Positions 8,685 through 18,512 of a stretch of DNA of 64,000 nt are shown here, piece after piece. Below the pieces are notes generated by a model, which had not been told where the DNA came from, did not search any database, and saw only the letters and a program-made list of their open reading frames with translations. The DNA comes from CALMEC01 sp963706315 (GTDB lineage: Bacteria > Actinomycetota > Thermoleophilia > Miltoncostaeales > Miltoncostaeaceae): assembly GCA_963706315.1 (NCBI GenBank), contig CAVPMA010000017.1:61885-125884 (forward strand). The letters run 5' to 3'. Position 1 is the stretch's first letter; each line of letters begins with the position of its first letter. The position numbers and the translations under genes were made by a program.

Positions 8685-9818
8685 TCAGGATGCGGCGGAA
8701 CGCCCCTTGGCGCGCCGTTCGAGCTCCGCCCGGATGAACCCGTCGAGGTCCCCGTCCAGCACGGCTTGCGCGTTCCCCACCTCGTGCCCGGTACGAAGGT
8801 CCTTCACCATCGTGTAGGGGTGGATGACGTACGAGCGGATCTGGCTGCCGAAGCCGATCGTCTGCGAGTCGCCCCGCAGTCTGGCGGCCTCCGCCTCCCG
8901 CCGCTCCAGCTCCATCTGCACCATGCGCGACCGCAGCATCGCCATCGCGGTCGCCCGATTCTGCAGCTGCGAGCGCTCGTTTTGGCACTGCACCACGATC
9001 TTGGTGGGCAGGTGGGTGATGCGGACCGCCGACTCCGTCTTGTTGACGTGCTGCCCGCCCGCCCCGCTGGCGCGGTAGGTGTCGATCTTCAGGTCCTTCT
9101 CGTCGATGTCGACGTCCACCGAGTCGTCGACGAGCGGCGCGACCTCGACGGCCGCGAACGACGTCTGCCGGCGATGCGCCGAATCGAACGGCGACAGCCG
9201 CACCAGCCGGTGAACGCCCTGCTCCGCGGAGAGCAGGCCGTAGGCGTTGCGGCCCTCCACGGTGAACGTGGCGCTCTTGATACCCGCCTCGCCGCCCTCC
9301 TGGGCCTCCTTGAGGTCCGTCTTCAGGCGGCGATGGCCGGCCCACCGCGTGTACATGCGAAGGAGCATCTCCGCCCAGTCCTGGGCGTCGGTGCCACCCT
9401 CGCCGGCGTTGATGGTCACAACGGCGTTGCCGGCGTCGTGCTCGCCGCTGAAGAGCCGCTCCTCCTCGAGCGCCGCGAGATGAGCGTCAGCGCGGTCGAG
9501 GGTCTCGTCGAGCTCCTCGAGGAACTCCGGGTCCTCGTCGCCTGCCATCTCCAGGAGCTCTCCGGCGTCCGAGAGCTCGCGCGTGAGCTCGCGGAAGTCG
9601 GCGAGCCGCTGCGTCGCCGCTGCGTGGGCCGACGACGTTCTCGCCGCCGCCTTCTGGTCGTCCCAGAACCCTGGGGCTTGCATCGCCTGCTCCAGCTCCC
9701 CGATCTGACCTTCCAGCGCGTCGGGATCGAGGTAGTCGCCGAGTTGCGCGGCCCGCTCACGCAGTGACTCGAGTCTGGGCGACAGCTCCTCGACGCTGAC
9801 TTGACCTTCGGTTGCCAT
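8685..9818 (-). CDS. prfB: peptide chain release factor 2
   Basis: A 377-residue RF2. The stop-codon recognition tripeptide SPF occurs in VRLSPFDSAHRRQTSF, and the peptidyl-hydrolysis motif GGQ in GAGGQHVNKTESAVR. The gene is one continuous frame, so the programmed +1 frameshift that autoregulates prfB in many bacteria is absent here. The start is only 16 bases after the secA stop, so secA and prfB are probably one transcript. The final residues AAS and the following 100 bases to ftsE show nothing notable besides the ftsE promoter. Confidence 0.96.
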   Translation of the reverse strand: MATEGQVSVEELSPRLESLRERAAQLGDYLDPDALEGQIGELEQAMQAPGFWDDQKAAARTSSAHAAATQRLADFRELTRELSDAGELLEMAGDEDPEFLEELDETLDRADAHLAALEEERLFSGEHDAGNAVVTINAGEGGTDAQDWAEMLLRMYTRWAGHRRLKTDLKEAQEGGEAGIKSATFTVEGRNAYGLLSAEQGVHRLVRLSPFDSAHRRQTSFAAVEVAPLVDDSVDVDIDEKDLKIDTYRASGAGGQHVNKTESAVRITHLPTKIVVQCQNERSQLQNRATAMAMLRSRMVQMELERREAEAARLRGDSQTIGFGSQIRSYVIHPYTMVKDLRTGHEVGNAQAVLDGDLDGFIRAELERRAKGRSAAS

Positions 9819-9834
9819 CTCCCCCGCCAGTCGC

Positions 9835-12447
9835 TTAAGCGCCGTGGCACTTCTTGTACTTCAACCCGGAGCCGCACGGACACGGGTCGTTGCGCCCGAC
9901 GCGATCCCACTCGTCCACGACGCGCTGCTCCACCTTCGGGGCGGGGTCTCCGCCGTTCGGTTCGGTCGCCACGAGCACGGCGCCGTCGTCGGCAGTCTCG
10001 TCGAAGCCCTGGATCGGGTCGTCGGCGTACGTGTAGTTGACGCGGTCCGGCTGGTGGGACTCGATCTGCGGGGCCCGCTCCACCTCGAGGTGGAACATGT
10101 AGCGGACGAACTCGCTCTTCACCGAGTCCATCATCTCCTCGAACATGTCGTGGCCCTCGAGGCGGTACTCGGACAGCGGGTCCTTCTGGCCAAGCGCCCG
10201 CAGGTGGATGCCCTCCCGCAGGTAGTCCATGTTGTAGAGATGCTCGCGCCAGTGCTGATCCACCGAGCTGAGCAGCACGTACCGTTCGAGGTCGCGGATG
10301 AGGGGGGTGCCGGTCTCTTCGTTGACGCCGAGCTCTTCCTCGCGCCGCTCGTACGCCTCCATTGCGTCGTCCTCGAGGCGATCCAGGAGCTCCTCGGTCG
10401 TGAGCGCGGCCCGGTCCAGGACGTCGGGCCCGAACGACACCGGGTAGTAGGTCGCCACCTGGGAGAACAGCGCGTCGAGATCCCACTCTCCCGGAGGGTT
10501 GGTGCCGTCGTCGAAGCTGTCGACCACCTGCACGAGCGTCTCCGCGATCCACGTCTTGGCCTGGTCGGAGACGTCCTCGCCCTCCAGCACCTGCCGGCGT
10601 TCGCGGTAGATGACCTCCCGCTGCTGGTTGAGCACGTCGTCGTACTCGAGCACGCGCTTGCGGATGCCGAAGTTCTGCTCCTCGACCTTCTTCTGGGCGC
10701 CCTCGACGGTCTTGCTCAGGATGCCCGCCTCGATCGGCACGTCCTCGGCGGGGCCGAGCCGGTCGAGCACCCGGTACATGCGATCGCCGGAGAAGATCCG
10801 GATGAGGTCGTCCTCGGCGGAGAGGTAGAAGCGGGACCGGCCGGGATCGCCCTGCCGGCCTGAACGGCCCCGCAGCTGGTTGTCGATCCGGCGGCTCTCG
10901 TGGCGCTCGGTGCCGAGGACGTACAGGCCGCCGACGTCGGGGATTCCCTCGCCGAGCTTGATGTCGACGCCGCGGCCGGCCATGTTCGTCGCGATGGTGA
11001 CGGCGCCCTGCTGGCCCGCGTCCTTGATGATCTCGGCCTCGCGGTCGTGCTGCTTCGCGTTGAGCACCTGGTGCGGGATCCCGCGCTGCGTGAGCTTGTT
11101 GGACAGCATCTCCGAGATCTCGACCGAGATCGTGCCGACGAGCACCGGCTGGCCGAGCTCGTGGGTCTCGGCGATGTCCTCGACGACCGCGTTCCACTTC
11201 GCGTCGCGGGTCTTGAAGATGAGGTCGTTCTGGTCGTCCCGGATCATCGGCCGGTTCGTCGGGATCGACACGACCTCCATCTTGTAGATCTTGTCGAACT
11301 CGGTGGCCTCGGTCGCCGCGGTGCCGGTCATGCCGCTCAGCTTCTCGTACATGCGGAAGTAGTTCTGCAGCGTGATCGTCGCGAGCGTCTGGTTCTCCTC
11401 GCGGATCGCGACGCCTTCCTTCGCCTCGATCGCCTGGTGGAGCCCCTCCGAGTACCGGCGTCCCTCGAGGACGCGCCCGGTGAACTCGTCGACGATTAGG
11501 ACCTCGCCGTCACGGACGATGTACTCGTCGTCGCGGTGGTAGAGGGCGTGCGCACGCAGCGCCTGCACCAGGTGGTTCACGAGCCCCGCGTTGGTGTCGA
11601 GGTACAGGTTCTCGATGCCGAGCGCCTTCTCCACCTTGTCGACGCCGCTCTCGGTCGGGGAGACTGTGCGCTGCTTCTCGTCGATCTCGAAGTCCTCGCC
11701 CTTCTTGAGGGTCGGGATGACCCGGGCGAAGCGGTAGTAGGTGTCGGCCGCCGCCTCCGGGATGCCGGAGATGATCAGCGGGGTGCGTGCCTCGTCGATG
11801 AGAATCGAGTCGACCTCGTCCACGATGCAGAAGTAGTGGCCGCGCTGGACGCAGTCCTCGATGCGCACAGCCATGTTGTCGCGCAGGTAGTCGAACCCGA
11901 ATTCCGAGTTGGTCCCGAAGGTCACGTCGCAGGCGTACTGCTCGCGGCGGATCGACTCCGGCATCATCGGTTCGATGACGCCGACGCTGATGCCGAGCAG
12001 GTCGTAGATCGGCCCCATCCACTCCGCATCGCGCTTGGCGAGGTAGTCGTTGACGGTGACCATGTGCACGCCGCGGCCGAGGAGAGCATTGAGGTAGACG
12101 GCGGGCACGGCGGTGAGCGTCTTGCCCTCGCCGGTCTTCATCTCGGCGACCGCGCCCTCGTGAAGCACGCTCCCCCCGACGAGCTGGACGTCGTAGTGGC
12201 GCAAGCCCAGGCTGCGCTTCGAGGCCTCGCGGACGACCGCGAATGCCTCGGGGAGAATCGCGTGGAGCGACCCGGGGTCGTCGGGGTCGGCCCGCTCCCG
12301 GAACTCGTCGGTCTTGGCCCGCAGCTCCTCGTCGGAGAGCTGCTCCATCTCCGGCTCGAGCTCGTTGATCGTGTCGACGAGGGAGAAGCGCCGCTTCATC
12401 TGGCGGCCCTCGCCCAGGCGGAACATCTTGTTGAGGAGTTCGCTCAA
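9835..12447 (-). CDS. secA: preprotein translocase ATPase SecA
   Basis: SecA motor of the Sec export pathway, about 870 residues. Visible motifs are MKTGEGKT (Walker A), DEVDSILIDEARTPL (Walker B), GRSGRQGDPG in the second helicase half, and the C-terminal zinc-binding tail NDPCPCGSGLKYKKCHG. The longest frame begins at 12492, but SecA proteins normally start just before NKMFRLGEG; a TTG at 12447 gives LSELLNKMFRLGEGRQ. A TACCAT -10 box near 12486 overlaps the longer start, supporting the shorter form. ATG 12426 is another possibility. Having the SEC-C tail suggests this is the main SecA. Confidence 0.96.
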   Translation of the reverse strand: MSELLNKMFRLGEGRQMKRRFSLVDTINELEPEMEQLSDEELRAKTDEFRERADPDDPGSLHAILPEAFAVVREASKRSLGLRHYDVQLVGGSVLHEGAVAEMKTGEGKTLTAVPAVYLNALLGRGVHMVTVNDYLAKRDAEWMGPIYDLLGISVGVIEPMMPESIRREQYACDVTFGTNSEFGFDYLRDNMAVRIEDCVQRGHYFCIVDEVDSILIDEARTPLIISGIPEAAADTYYRFARVIPTLKKGEDFEIDEKQRTVSPTESGVDKVEKALGIENLYLDTNAGLVNHLVQALRAHALYHRDDEYIVRDGEVLIVDEFTGRVLEGRRYSEGLHQAIEAKEGVAIREENQTLATITLQNYFRMYEKLSGMTGTAATEATEFDKIYKMEVVSIPTNRPMIRDDQNDLIFKTRDAKWNAVVEDIAETHELGQPVLVGTISVEISEMLSNKLTQRGIPHQVLNAKQHDREAEIIKDAGQQGAVTIATNMAGRGVDIKLGEGIPDVGGLYVLGTERHESRRIDNQLRGRSGRQGDPGRSRFYLSAEDDLIRIFSGDRMYRVLDRLGPAEDVPIEAGILSKTVEGAQKKVEEQNFGIRKRVLEYDDVLNQQREVIYRERRQVLEGEDVSDQAKTWIAETLVQVVDSFDDGTNPPGEWDLDALFSQVATYYPVSFGPDVLDRAALTTEELLDRLEDDAMEAYERREEELGVNEETGTPLIRDLERYVLLSSVDQHWREHLYNMDYLREGIHLRALGQKDPLSEYRLEGHDMFEEMMDSVKSEFVRYMFHLEVERAPQIESHQPDRVNYTYADDPIQGFDETADDGAVLVATEPNGGDPAPKVEQRVVDEWDRVGRNDPCPCGSGLKYKKCHGA

Positions 12448-12548
12448 TTCGCGACGCTTTCTGGGATGACGACAGCCGAAGGATGGTAGCAACCGCCTCG
12501 GGGCGTCCCGCCGTGACGTGGCGGGGGCCGGTCGGCGGAACTCGTCGA

Positions 12549-13136
12549 TCAGCCGGGCGCGATCAGCCCGAGGTCGCCGTCGCGGCGGCGGTAGATGACG
12601 CTCACGGTGGCGCCGTCGTCGTCGTTGCGGAAGACGTAGAAGTCATGGTTGAGCAGCTCGATCTGCATGGCCGCGTCCTCGACGCTCATCGGTTTCATCT
12701 CGAAGCGCTTCGTCTTGACGAGCCGGGGCTCCGCCTCGTCGTCGCCGGCGTTCGCGACCACCACGGGCGGGCCATCGATGGCCTCGGCGACGTCCACCTT
12801 GGCCGGGGATGCGCCGTGCGGCGGCCGGTGCCGGCGGCGACGGTCCCGATAGCGGCCGGCTTGCCGCTCCAGCTTTTGCACCGCGTGATCGATGGCGAGG
12901 TACATGTCACGGTCACTCTCGCGTACACGCAGCACCGGACCCTTCGTCCGGACGGTGACCTCGCAGACCTGGTTGCGGTCGATGCTGGGATTGCGCTCGA
13001 CCGAGAGCTCCAGCTCGACAAGCGGCGGCTCGTCCCACGGGGGGAGGATCCTGGTGAGCTTCGCCAGCTTGCGCTGGGCGTGGTCGAAGAGCGCGTCGGT
13101 GACGGGGATGTTCTTCCCCTTGACGTGAAGATCCAT
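12549..13136 (-). CDS. hpf: long-form ribosome hibernation promoting factor
   Basis: A 195-residue long HPF (RaiA/YfiA family) that dimerises 70S ribosomes into inactive 100S particles. The N-terminal ribosome-binding domain spans about residues 1-100 (MDLHVKGKNIPVTDAL, DMYLAIDHAVQKLERQ), then a variable linker and the dimerisation domain from about 135 (RLVKTKRFEMKPMSVEDAAMQIELL, FYVFRN). The Shine-Dalgarno is nearly ideal (GGAGG, five bases, ATG) but lies in a hairpin, and a long structured leader precedes it. Neighbours secA and comF are the usual companions of hpf. Confidence 0.96.
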   Translation of the reverse strand: MDLHVKGKNIPVTDALFDHAQRKLAKLTRILPPWDEPPLVELELSVERNPSIDRNQVCEVTVRTKGPVLRVRESDRDMYLAIDHAVQKLERQAGRYRDRRRRHRPPHGASPAKVDVAEAIDGPPVVVANAGDDEAEPRLVKTKRFEMKPMSVEDAAMQIELLNHDFYVFRNDDDGATVSVIYRRRDGDLGLIAPG

Positions 13137-13430
13137 CGGGACCTCCTTGCGCTTGGAGGTGCTGAGTGCACCGCCTCAGGAGTCTTGTCGGCATCCGGTG
13201 GCTGAAACCTCGCTCGGATTTGGACCGTCTTGCCAGGACGTTCAGTCTGGGAAGCTCGTCCTCGCCTTCGCCCATATGTCCGATATGAACAAAGGCTGCA
13301 TCCTTGTCGGTGGGTCGGGCGTTTCCGCCCGCCCCCTGCGTATGGAATTGGGACCCTTCGAGTCCCGATTCAATTTCCGATCGGGTTTTCGCTCGCCGGA
13401 TACTCAACGAGACACTCCTGCGACGGTGCA
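13137..13430 (-). ncRNA. structured leader RNA upstream of hpf (raiA-motif candidate)
   Basis: The 294 bases between comF and hpf contain no gene but a series of hairpins, read on the minus strand: a 10-bp stem with a 7-base loop (13345-13371, one G-U pair); a 6-bp stem closed by a GAAA tetraloop (13316-13331); CAAGG/CCTTTG (13290-13306); CATAT/ATATG (13273-13287); AGGACG/CGTCCT (13235-13262); GGTGC/GCACC (13158-13172); and ACCTCC/GGAGGT (13141-13160), which buries the hpf Shine-Dalgarno. The last two share three bases and exclude each other. A conserved raiA RNA motif is known upstream of raiA/hpf genes in Firmicutes and Actinobacteria; membership here is inferred from position and structure only. 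Confidence 0.6.
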
Positions 13431-14162
13431 CTAGATCGTAGCGCCTGGCGACCCTCTCGTGACCCGGGCGAACGCGATCGCGCCGACCGGCCCGGCGCCT
13501 GCGGCCCGGAGGGCCCTGGCGCACGCGGTGAGGGTCGCGCCTGTGGTGTGGACGTCGTCGACGAGGCAGACGGCCGGCGGGGTCGTTGCGCGATCCGCCC
13601 GGAAGGCGCCGCGCACCTGCAGGCGACGCTCGGTCACCGACGAGCCCCGTTGCGTCGGTGCCTCGCGGACGCGTTCGATGGGCGTTGCGACCGCGAGCCC
13701 CCACGCGCGCCCGAGTTCCCGGGCGATGAGCTCCGCCTGGTTGAACCCGCGCTCGCGCTGCCGGGCAGCCGCGAGCGGGACCGGGACGAGGGTGATCCCC
13801 GGCGGCGGCATGGGGATCCGGGTCGCCATGATGGCCGCGATCGGCGCGGCCAAGGACCTGAGCCGGCGGTCCTTGAGGGCCGAGACGATCGCCGGGGCGG
13901 GATCGGCATAGCTCACCGCGTGGCGGGCGACGTCGATCGCCGGCGGGCACTCGACGCACGACGGGACGTCGAGCGACCACGGATGCCCGCATCGCCGGCA
14001 CCGGGGCTGGACCGGCTCCGCAAGGCGGGCGGCGCAGTCGACGCAGATCGGGTCGCCGGGAAGACCGCATCCCGCACAGGCCGGCGGCAGCAGGACGTCG
14101 AACGCCGCCCCGAGCATGGTCCGCACACGCATCGCGGGAGCGTCGCAGCGGCCACGTGGCAT
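13431..14162 (-). CDS. comF: ComF family phosphoribosyltransferase
   Basis: A 243-residue ComF-like protein: N-terminal zinc ribbon with paired cysteines (CAGCGLPGDPICVDC and CRRCGHPW...CVEC), then a type I phosphoribosyltransferase fold with the PRPP-binding loop VCLVDDVHTTGATLTAC. Family members take part in DNA uptake or recombination in naturally competent bacteria; the substrate is unknown. No other competence gene is in the window. The start is uncertain: ATG 14162 is the longest, but ATG 14132 (MRVRTMLGAAFDVLLPP) fits the family N-terminus better. Confidence 0.88.
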   Translation of the reverse strand: MPRGRCDAPAMRVRTMLGAAFDVLLPPACAGCGLPGDPICVDCAARLAEPVQPRCRRCGHPWSLDVPSCVECPPAIDVARHAVSYADPAPAIVSALKDRRLRSLAAPIAAIMATRIPMPPPGITLVPVPLAAARQRERGFNQAELIARELGRAWGLAVATPIERVREAPTQRGSSVTERRLQVRGAFRADRATTPPAVCLVDDVHTTGATLTACARALRAAGAGPVGAIAFARVTRGSPGATI

Positions 14163-14217
14163 GTGGCGCGCGAACCATCACGGGCGACGCACACGAGTGC
14201 GTCAGTTCACGATCGGG

Positions 14218-14379
14218 TCAGGCCGTGCCGGCCGACGGAAGCGCGGCGAGGCCACCGGCGCGGCGCCGCCACAGAATGTGAGCCCACAGACCGGCGCCGC
14301 CGAGCGCCCCGCTGAGGAGCGCCGCGTGCAGCGCCCCAATCTCGGCCTGGTCGAAGCTTGCTGGCTGAAGGTCGGACAT
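14218..14379 (-). CDS. small single-helix membrane protein (53 aa)
   Basis: A short open frame too small for most gene finders, supported by a strong Shine-Dalgarno (GGAGG, five bases, ATG). It starts MSDLQPASFDQAEIGALHA and has one hydrophobic segment at about residues 18-34 followed by WRRR, so it would be a single-pass membrane peptide with the C-terminus inside. It lies 55 bases upstream of comF on the same strand. No family is recognised. Confidence 0.5.
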   Translation of the reverse strand: MSDLQPASFDQAEIGALHAALLSGALGGAGLWAHILWRRRAGGLAALPSAGTA

Positions 14380-14492
14380 CCTTGCCTCCGGTCGCGACAT
14401 ACCCTCCAGGTATCGGCACGTGCGCGCGGCCACATGACGTTCGCCGCGTTCCGGAGGTGCGGAAGCGTCGGCGGACTGCCCGAGCAACCGGG

Positions 14493-14498
14493 TAAGCT
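14493..14498 (+). promoter_or_regulatory. candidate -10 box for the Ca2+/H+ antiporter gene
   Basis: TAAGCT lies 8 bases before the GTG start at 14507, and no Shine-Dalgarno is present. Confidence 0.4.
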
Positions 14499-14506
14499 CC
14501 CGCGCC

Positions 14507-15544
14507 GTGGTCCGGAAGATCCTCACGGCCCTGCTCGTGCTCGGGCCGGTGGTCGTCATCCTCGAGCACGCCGGTGCCGGCGACCTGACGGTCTTCATTC
14601 TCGCAGCCATGGCGCTCGTCCCGCTCGCCTGGCTCATCGGAGAGGCCACCGAGCACGCAGCGCACCACACCGGCCCGGGTGTCGGCGGCTTCCTCAACGC
14701 CACCTTCGGCAACGCGCCCGAGCTCATCATCGCGCTCCTGGCCCTCAACGACGGTTTGACCGAGGTGGTCCGTGGCTCCCTGACCGGTTCCGTCGTGGGA
14801 AACCTGCTCCTGGTACTCGGCTTCTCGCTGCTCTTCGGCGGGCGCGGCGAGCTCGATCGCGAGTCCAGCTTCGTCTCGATGGGGCTCGTCGGGCTGGCCG
14901 TGGTGCTCTTCCTCATCCCGTCGATCCCCGGGTTCAGCGGTGACCCCGAGCGCGACTCGCTCGCGCGGCTCTCGATCCCCGTGTCGATCGTACTGCTGGT
15001 GGTCTACGTGTTCGTAACGATCCTCGCTCTCCGCCGCCATCACTCAATGCACGTTTCCGACGAGCCGGGCGAGATGGTCGCGTGGTCGCTGCCGTACTCG
15101 CTCGGCGTGTTGGGAGCCGCGACGGTGGTCACGGCATTCGTCGCCGAGGCGCTCGTCGGGTCGCTCGAGACGTTCGCCGACAAGGCCGGGCTCTCGGAGT
15201 TCTTCGTCTCCGCGGTGATCGTGGCGATCGTCGGCAACGCGGCTGAGCACGGCGGAGCCGTTGTGGTCGCCGCCAAGGGCAACATCAAGCTGGCCGCGGA
15301 GATCGCCCTCTCGTCGAGCGCCCAGGTGGCGGTGTTCCTGATCCCGGCGGTCGCCCTGCTCTCGTGGGCGATCGACCCCCTCGCCCTGTCGTTCCGCCCG
15401 ATCGAGATCGGGACGCTGGCCGCCGCGGTGGTATTTACCGCCTTGGTGCTGTGGGGCGGGAAGTCCAGCCGCTTCCGGGGCGGACTCCTGACCGCCGCCT
15501 ACGTGGCCGCCGCGGTCTCGTTCTACTTCGCCGGCGACCGGTAG
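14507..15544 (+). CDS. cax: Ca2+/H+ antiporter, CaCA superfamily
   Basis: A 345-residue inner-membrane exchanger with about eleven hydrophobic segments in two homologous halves. Each half carries the ion-binding alpha-repeat: GNAPELIIALLAL near residue 70 and GNAAEHGGAVVVA near residue 245. The acidic residues in these repeats coordinate calcium in known Cax proteins, which expel Ca2+ using the proton gradient. The acidic loop between halves is short. GTG start; it is transcribed away from the comF block and followed by an unrelated hydrolase gene. Confidence 0.9.
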   Translation: MVRKILTALLVLGPVVVILEHAGAGDLTVFILAAMALVPLAWLIGEATEHAAHHTGPGVGGFLNATFGNAPELIIALLALNDGLTEVVRGSLTGSVVGNLLLVLGFSLLFGGRGELDRESSFVSMGLVGLAVVLFLIPSIPGFSGDPERDSLARLSIPVSIVLLVVYVFVTILALRRHHSMHVSDEPGEMVAWSLPYSLGVLGAATVVTAFVAEALVGSLETFADKAGLSEFFVSAVIVAIVGNAAEHGGAVVVAAKGNIKLAAEIALSSSAQVAVFLIPAVALLSWAIDPLALSFRPIEIGTLAAAVVFTALVLWGGKSSRFRGGLLTAAYVAAAVSFYFAGDR

Positions 15545-15590
15545 CGCGCCTCACCCGGCGAGGGGTGGGGCCCCGTGCGAGACTGCGCCG

Positions 15591-16344
15591 ATGCGCATCC
15601 GCCTGCTTCGCCACGCAACCCTGCTCGTCGAGACCGCCGGAAGACGGTTCCTCGTCGACCCCCTGCTCGGGCCGGCGGGATCCCAGCCGCCGATATCAGA
15701 GACGCCGAACCCGCGGCCCAACCCCTTGGTCGGCCTGCCGATGGAGCCCCTCGACACCGTCGCGGGCATCTCGGCGACGCTGGTGACGCACCTCCACCCC
15801 GATCACTTCGATCAGACCGCGCTCGGCGTGGTACCGCGCGACCGGCCCGTGCTGTGCCAGCCGCGAGATCACGAGATGTTCATCCGCGCCGGACTCTCGG
15901 CCCAGGTCGTCGGCGATTCGCTCGACCTCGACGGGGTTCGCATCACCCGTACGGGCGGCCGGCACGGCACCGGCGCCATCGGCGCGGAGATGGGCGACGT
16001 CAGCGGATTCGTCCTCGCCGCCGACGGGGAGCCGACGCTCTACATCGCCGGGGACACGATCTGGTGCGAGGAGGTCGCGGCGGCCATCGCGGCGCACTCC
16101 CCCGATGTCATCGTGGTGAACGCCGGTGCGGCGCAGTTCGTGCAGGGCGACCCGATCACCATGGATGTCCCGGACGTCGTCGCGACCTGCAACGCGGCAC
16201 CCGACGCCGTCGTGGTCGCCGTGCACATGGAGGCCGTCAACCACTGCCTGCTCACCCGTGAGGGCCTCCGAGCCGGGGTCGCGTCCGCCGGCCTCGACGG
16301 CCGGGTGCTGACGCCCGCCGACGGAGAGACGCTGGAGCTGTCCT

Positions 16345-16352
<8 letters not shown>
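15591..16352 (+). CDS. metallo-beta-lactamase fold hydrolase (UlaG-like)
   Basis: A 253-residue MBL-fold protein with the metal-binding motif HLHPDHFD near residue 66, a later GRHGTG histidine, and GDTIW, whose Asp usually bridges the two metals. The short N-terminus (MRIRLLRHATLLVE) and overall layout resemble the UlaG / YtkL subgroup, whose members hydrolyse lactones, phosphodiesters or unknown substrates. Substrate unknown. Its 3' end overlaps the end of mtnA by eight bases on the opposite strand. Confidence 0.8.
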
Positions 16353-17420
<1,068 letters not shown>

Positions 17421-17424
<4 letters not shown>

Positions 17425-18512
17425 CCCGCGGACGGGCCGGCGGACCGGCCGTAGCCGGTGTTCGCGAGTCGGTCCTTGAGGCGGTCGATCATCGTGATCG
17501 GGCCGGGATCGACCTGCAGGAGGCACGCCAGGTACAGGGATGCGTAGTCGCCGAGGAGCACCAGGTCGAGCATCCGGGCGAGCGCAGTGCGTCCCTCGGC
17601 CTCGATCCGTGTGACGCCCTCCACGAATGGGCTCACGAGCTCCTCGGTGATCCCGAACCGCCGCTCCACCTGCCGGTGATTGCGCGGGTCGAGCAGCATG
17701 ATCACGCGCGTGCGGGCCCCGGCCGCGCCGGTCCCCTCGATCCCGACGATCTCGTTGTGGTTGTGCTCCGGCAGCGTCGACCACGACGCCGGGATCTTCG
17801 CGTTCTCGTTGAGCTGGCACTTCCACCGGTAGGCGATCGGCCCGGTGATCTCCGCTCCCCAGATCAGCGGCGCGCGCTCGAGCAGCAGCCCCGCGACCTG
17901 CTTCGCGGGGTTCGCGTCCTCGGGCGAGGACGGACCGTAGTCGCGCACCGCGGTCGCGAGGGTCTCGCGCGCCTCGGCGAGGTCGGCGTCGAGCGACGGA
18001 AGCACCTCGAGGCGCTCGAGCACCACGAGCATTGCCGCCAGCATCTGCACGAGCGCGGCTCGGGGCATCGGCGCCGGCGGCGGCTCGATGATCGGCACGC
18101 CGCGCTCCCCGTAGAACGATGCGAGCTTCCCGCCTGTCGAGATGGCAATCGCCGGGCAGGTGCGGTCGAGTGCCTCCATCATGCAGGTGAGCGTCTCCTC
18201 GGTGGTCCCCGAGAACGAGGATCCGATCACGAGGGTGTCCTCGCCCACCCAGCCCGGCAGGTAGTAGTCGCGAACCACCTGCACCGGCCGGCGCAGGCGC
18301 TCCCAGAACGCGCCGATGATGAGGTCGCCCGCGATCGCCGAGCCGCCCATCCCGCAGATCGCGACATTCGCGACTGCGTCGGCCGGGAAGGGGATCTCTA
18401 CGGCGCGGGCACGCTCGATGGCCTGGTCGAAGACCTCGACGGCCCGTCCCGTCTGCGCGACCAGACCGAGGGAGTCGATGTCCAGGATCTGCGGGTGGTC
18501 AAGCACGCCCAC
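17421..18512 (-). CDS. bifunctional phosphoglucose/phosphomannose isomerase family protein
   Basis: A 363-residue SIS-domain sugar isomerase of the archaeal/actinobacterial PGI/PMI type. Features are CGMGGSAIAGDLI near residue 55, SSFSGTTEETL near residue 100, the CQLNENAKIPA stretch, and EHNHNEIVG, which supplies the catalytic Glu and His. It would interconvert fructose-6-P with glucose-6-P and mannose-6-P, feeding the nucleotidyltransferase encoded just upstream, with which it overlaps by 14 bases. C-terminal GYGRSAGPSAG is probably flexible. Confidence 0.87.

Noticed and set aside
8685..9818. Programmed +1 frameshift in prfB
   Set aside because: The RF2 sequence is one uninterrupted frame from ATG; no internal UGA or CTTTGA-type slippery site is needed.
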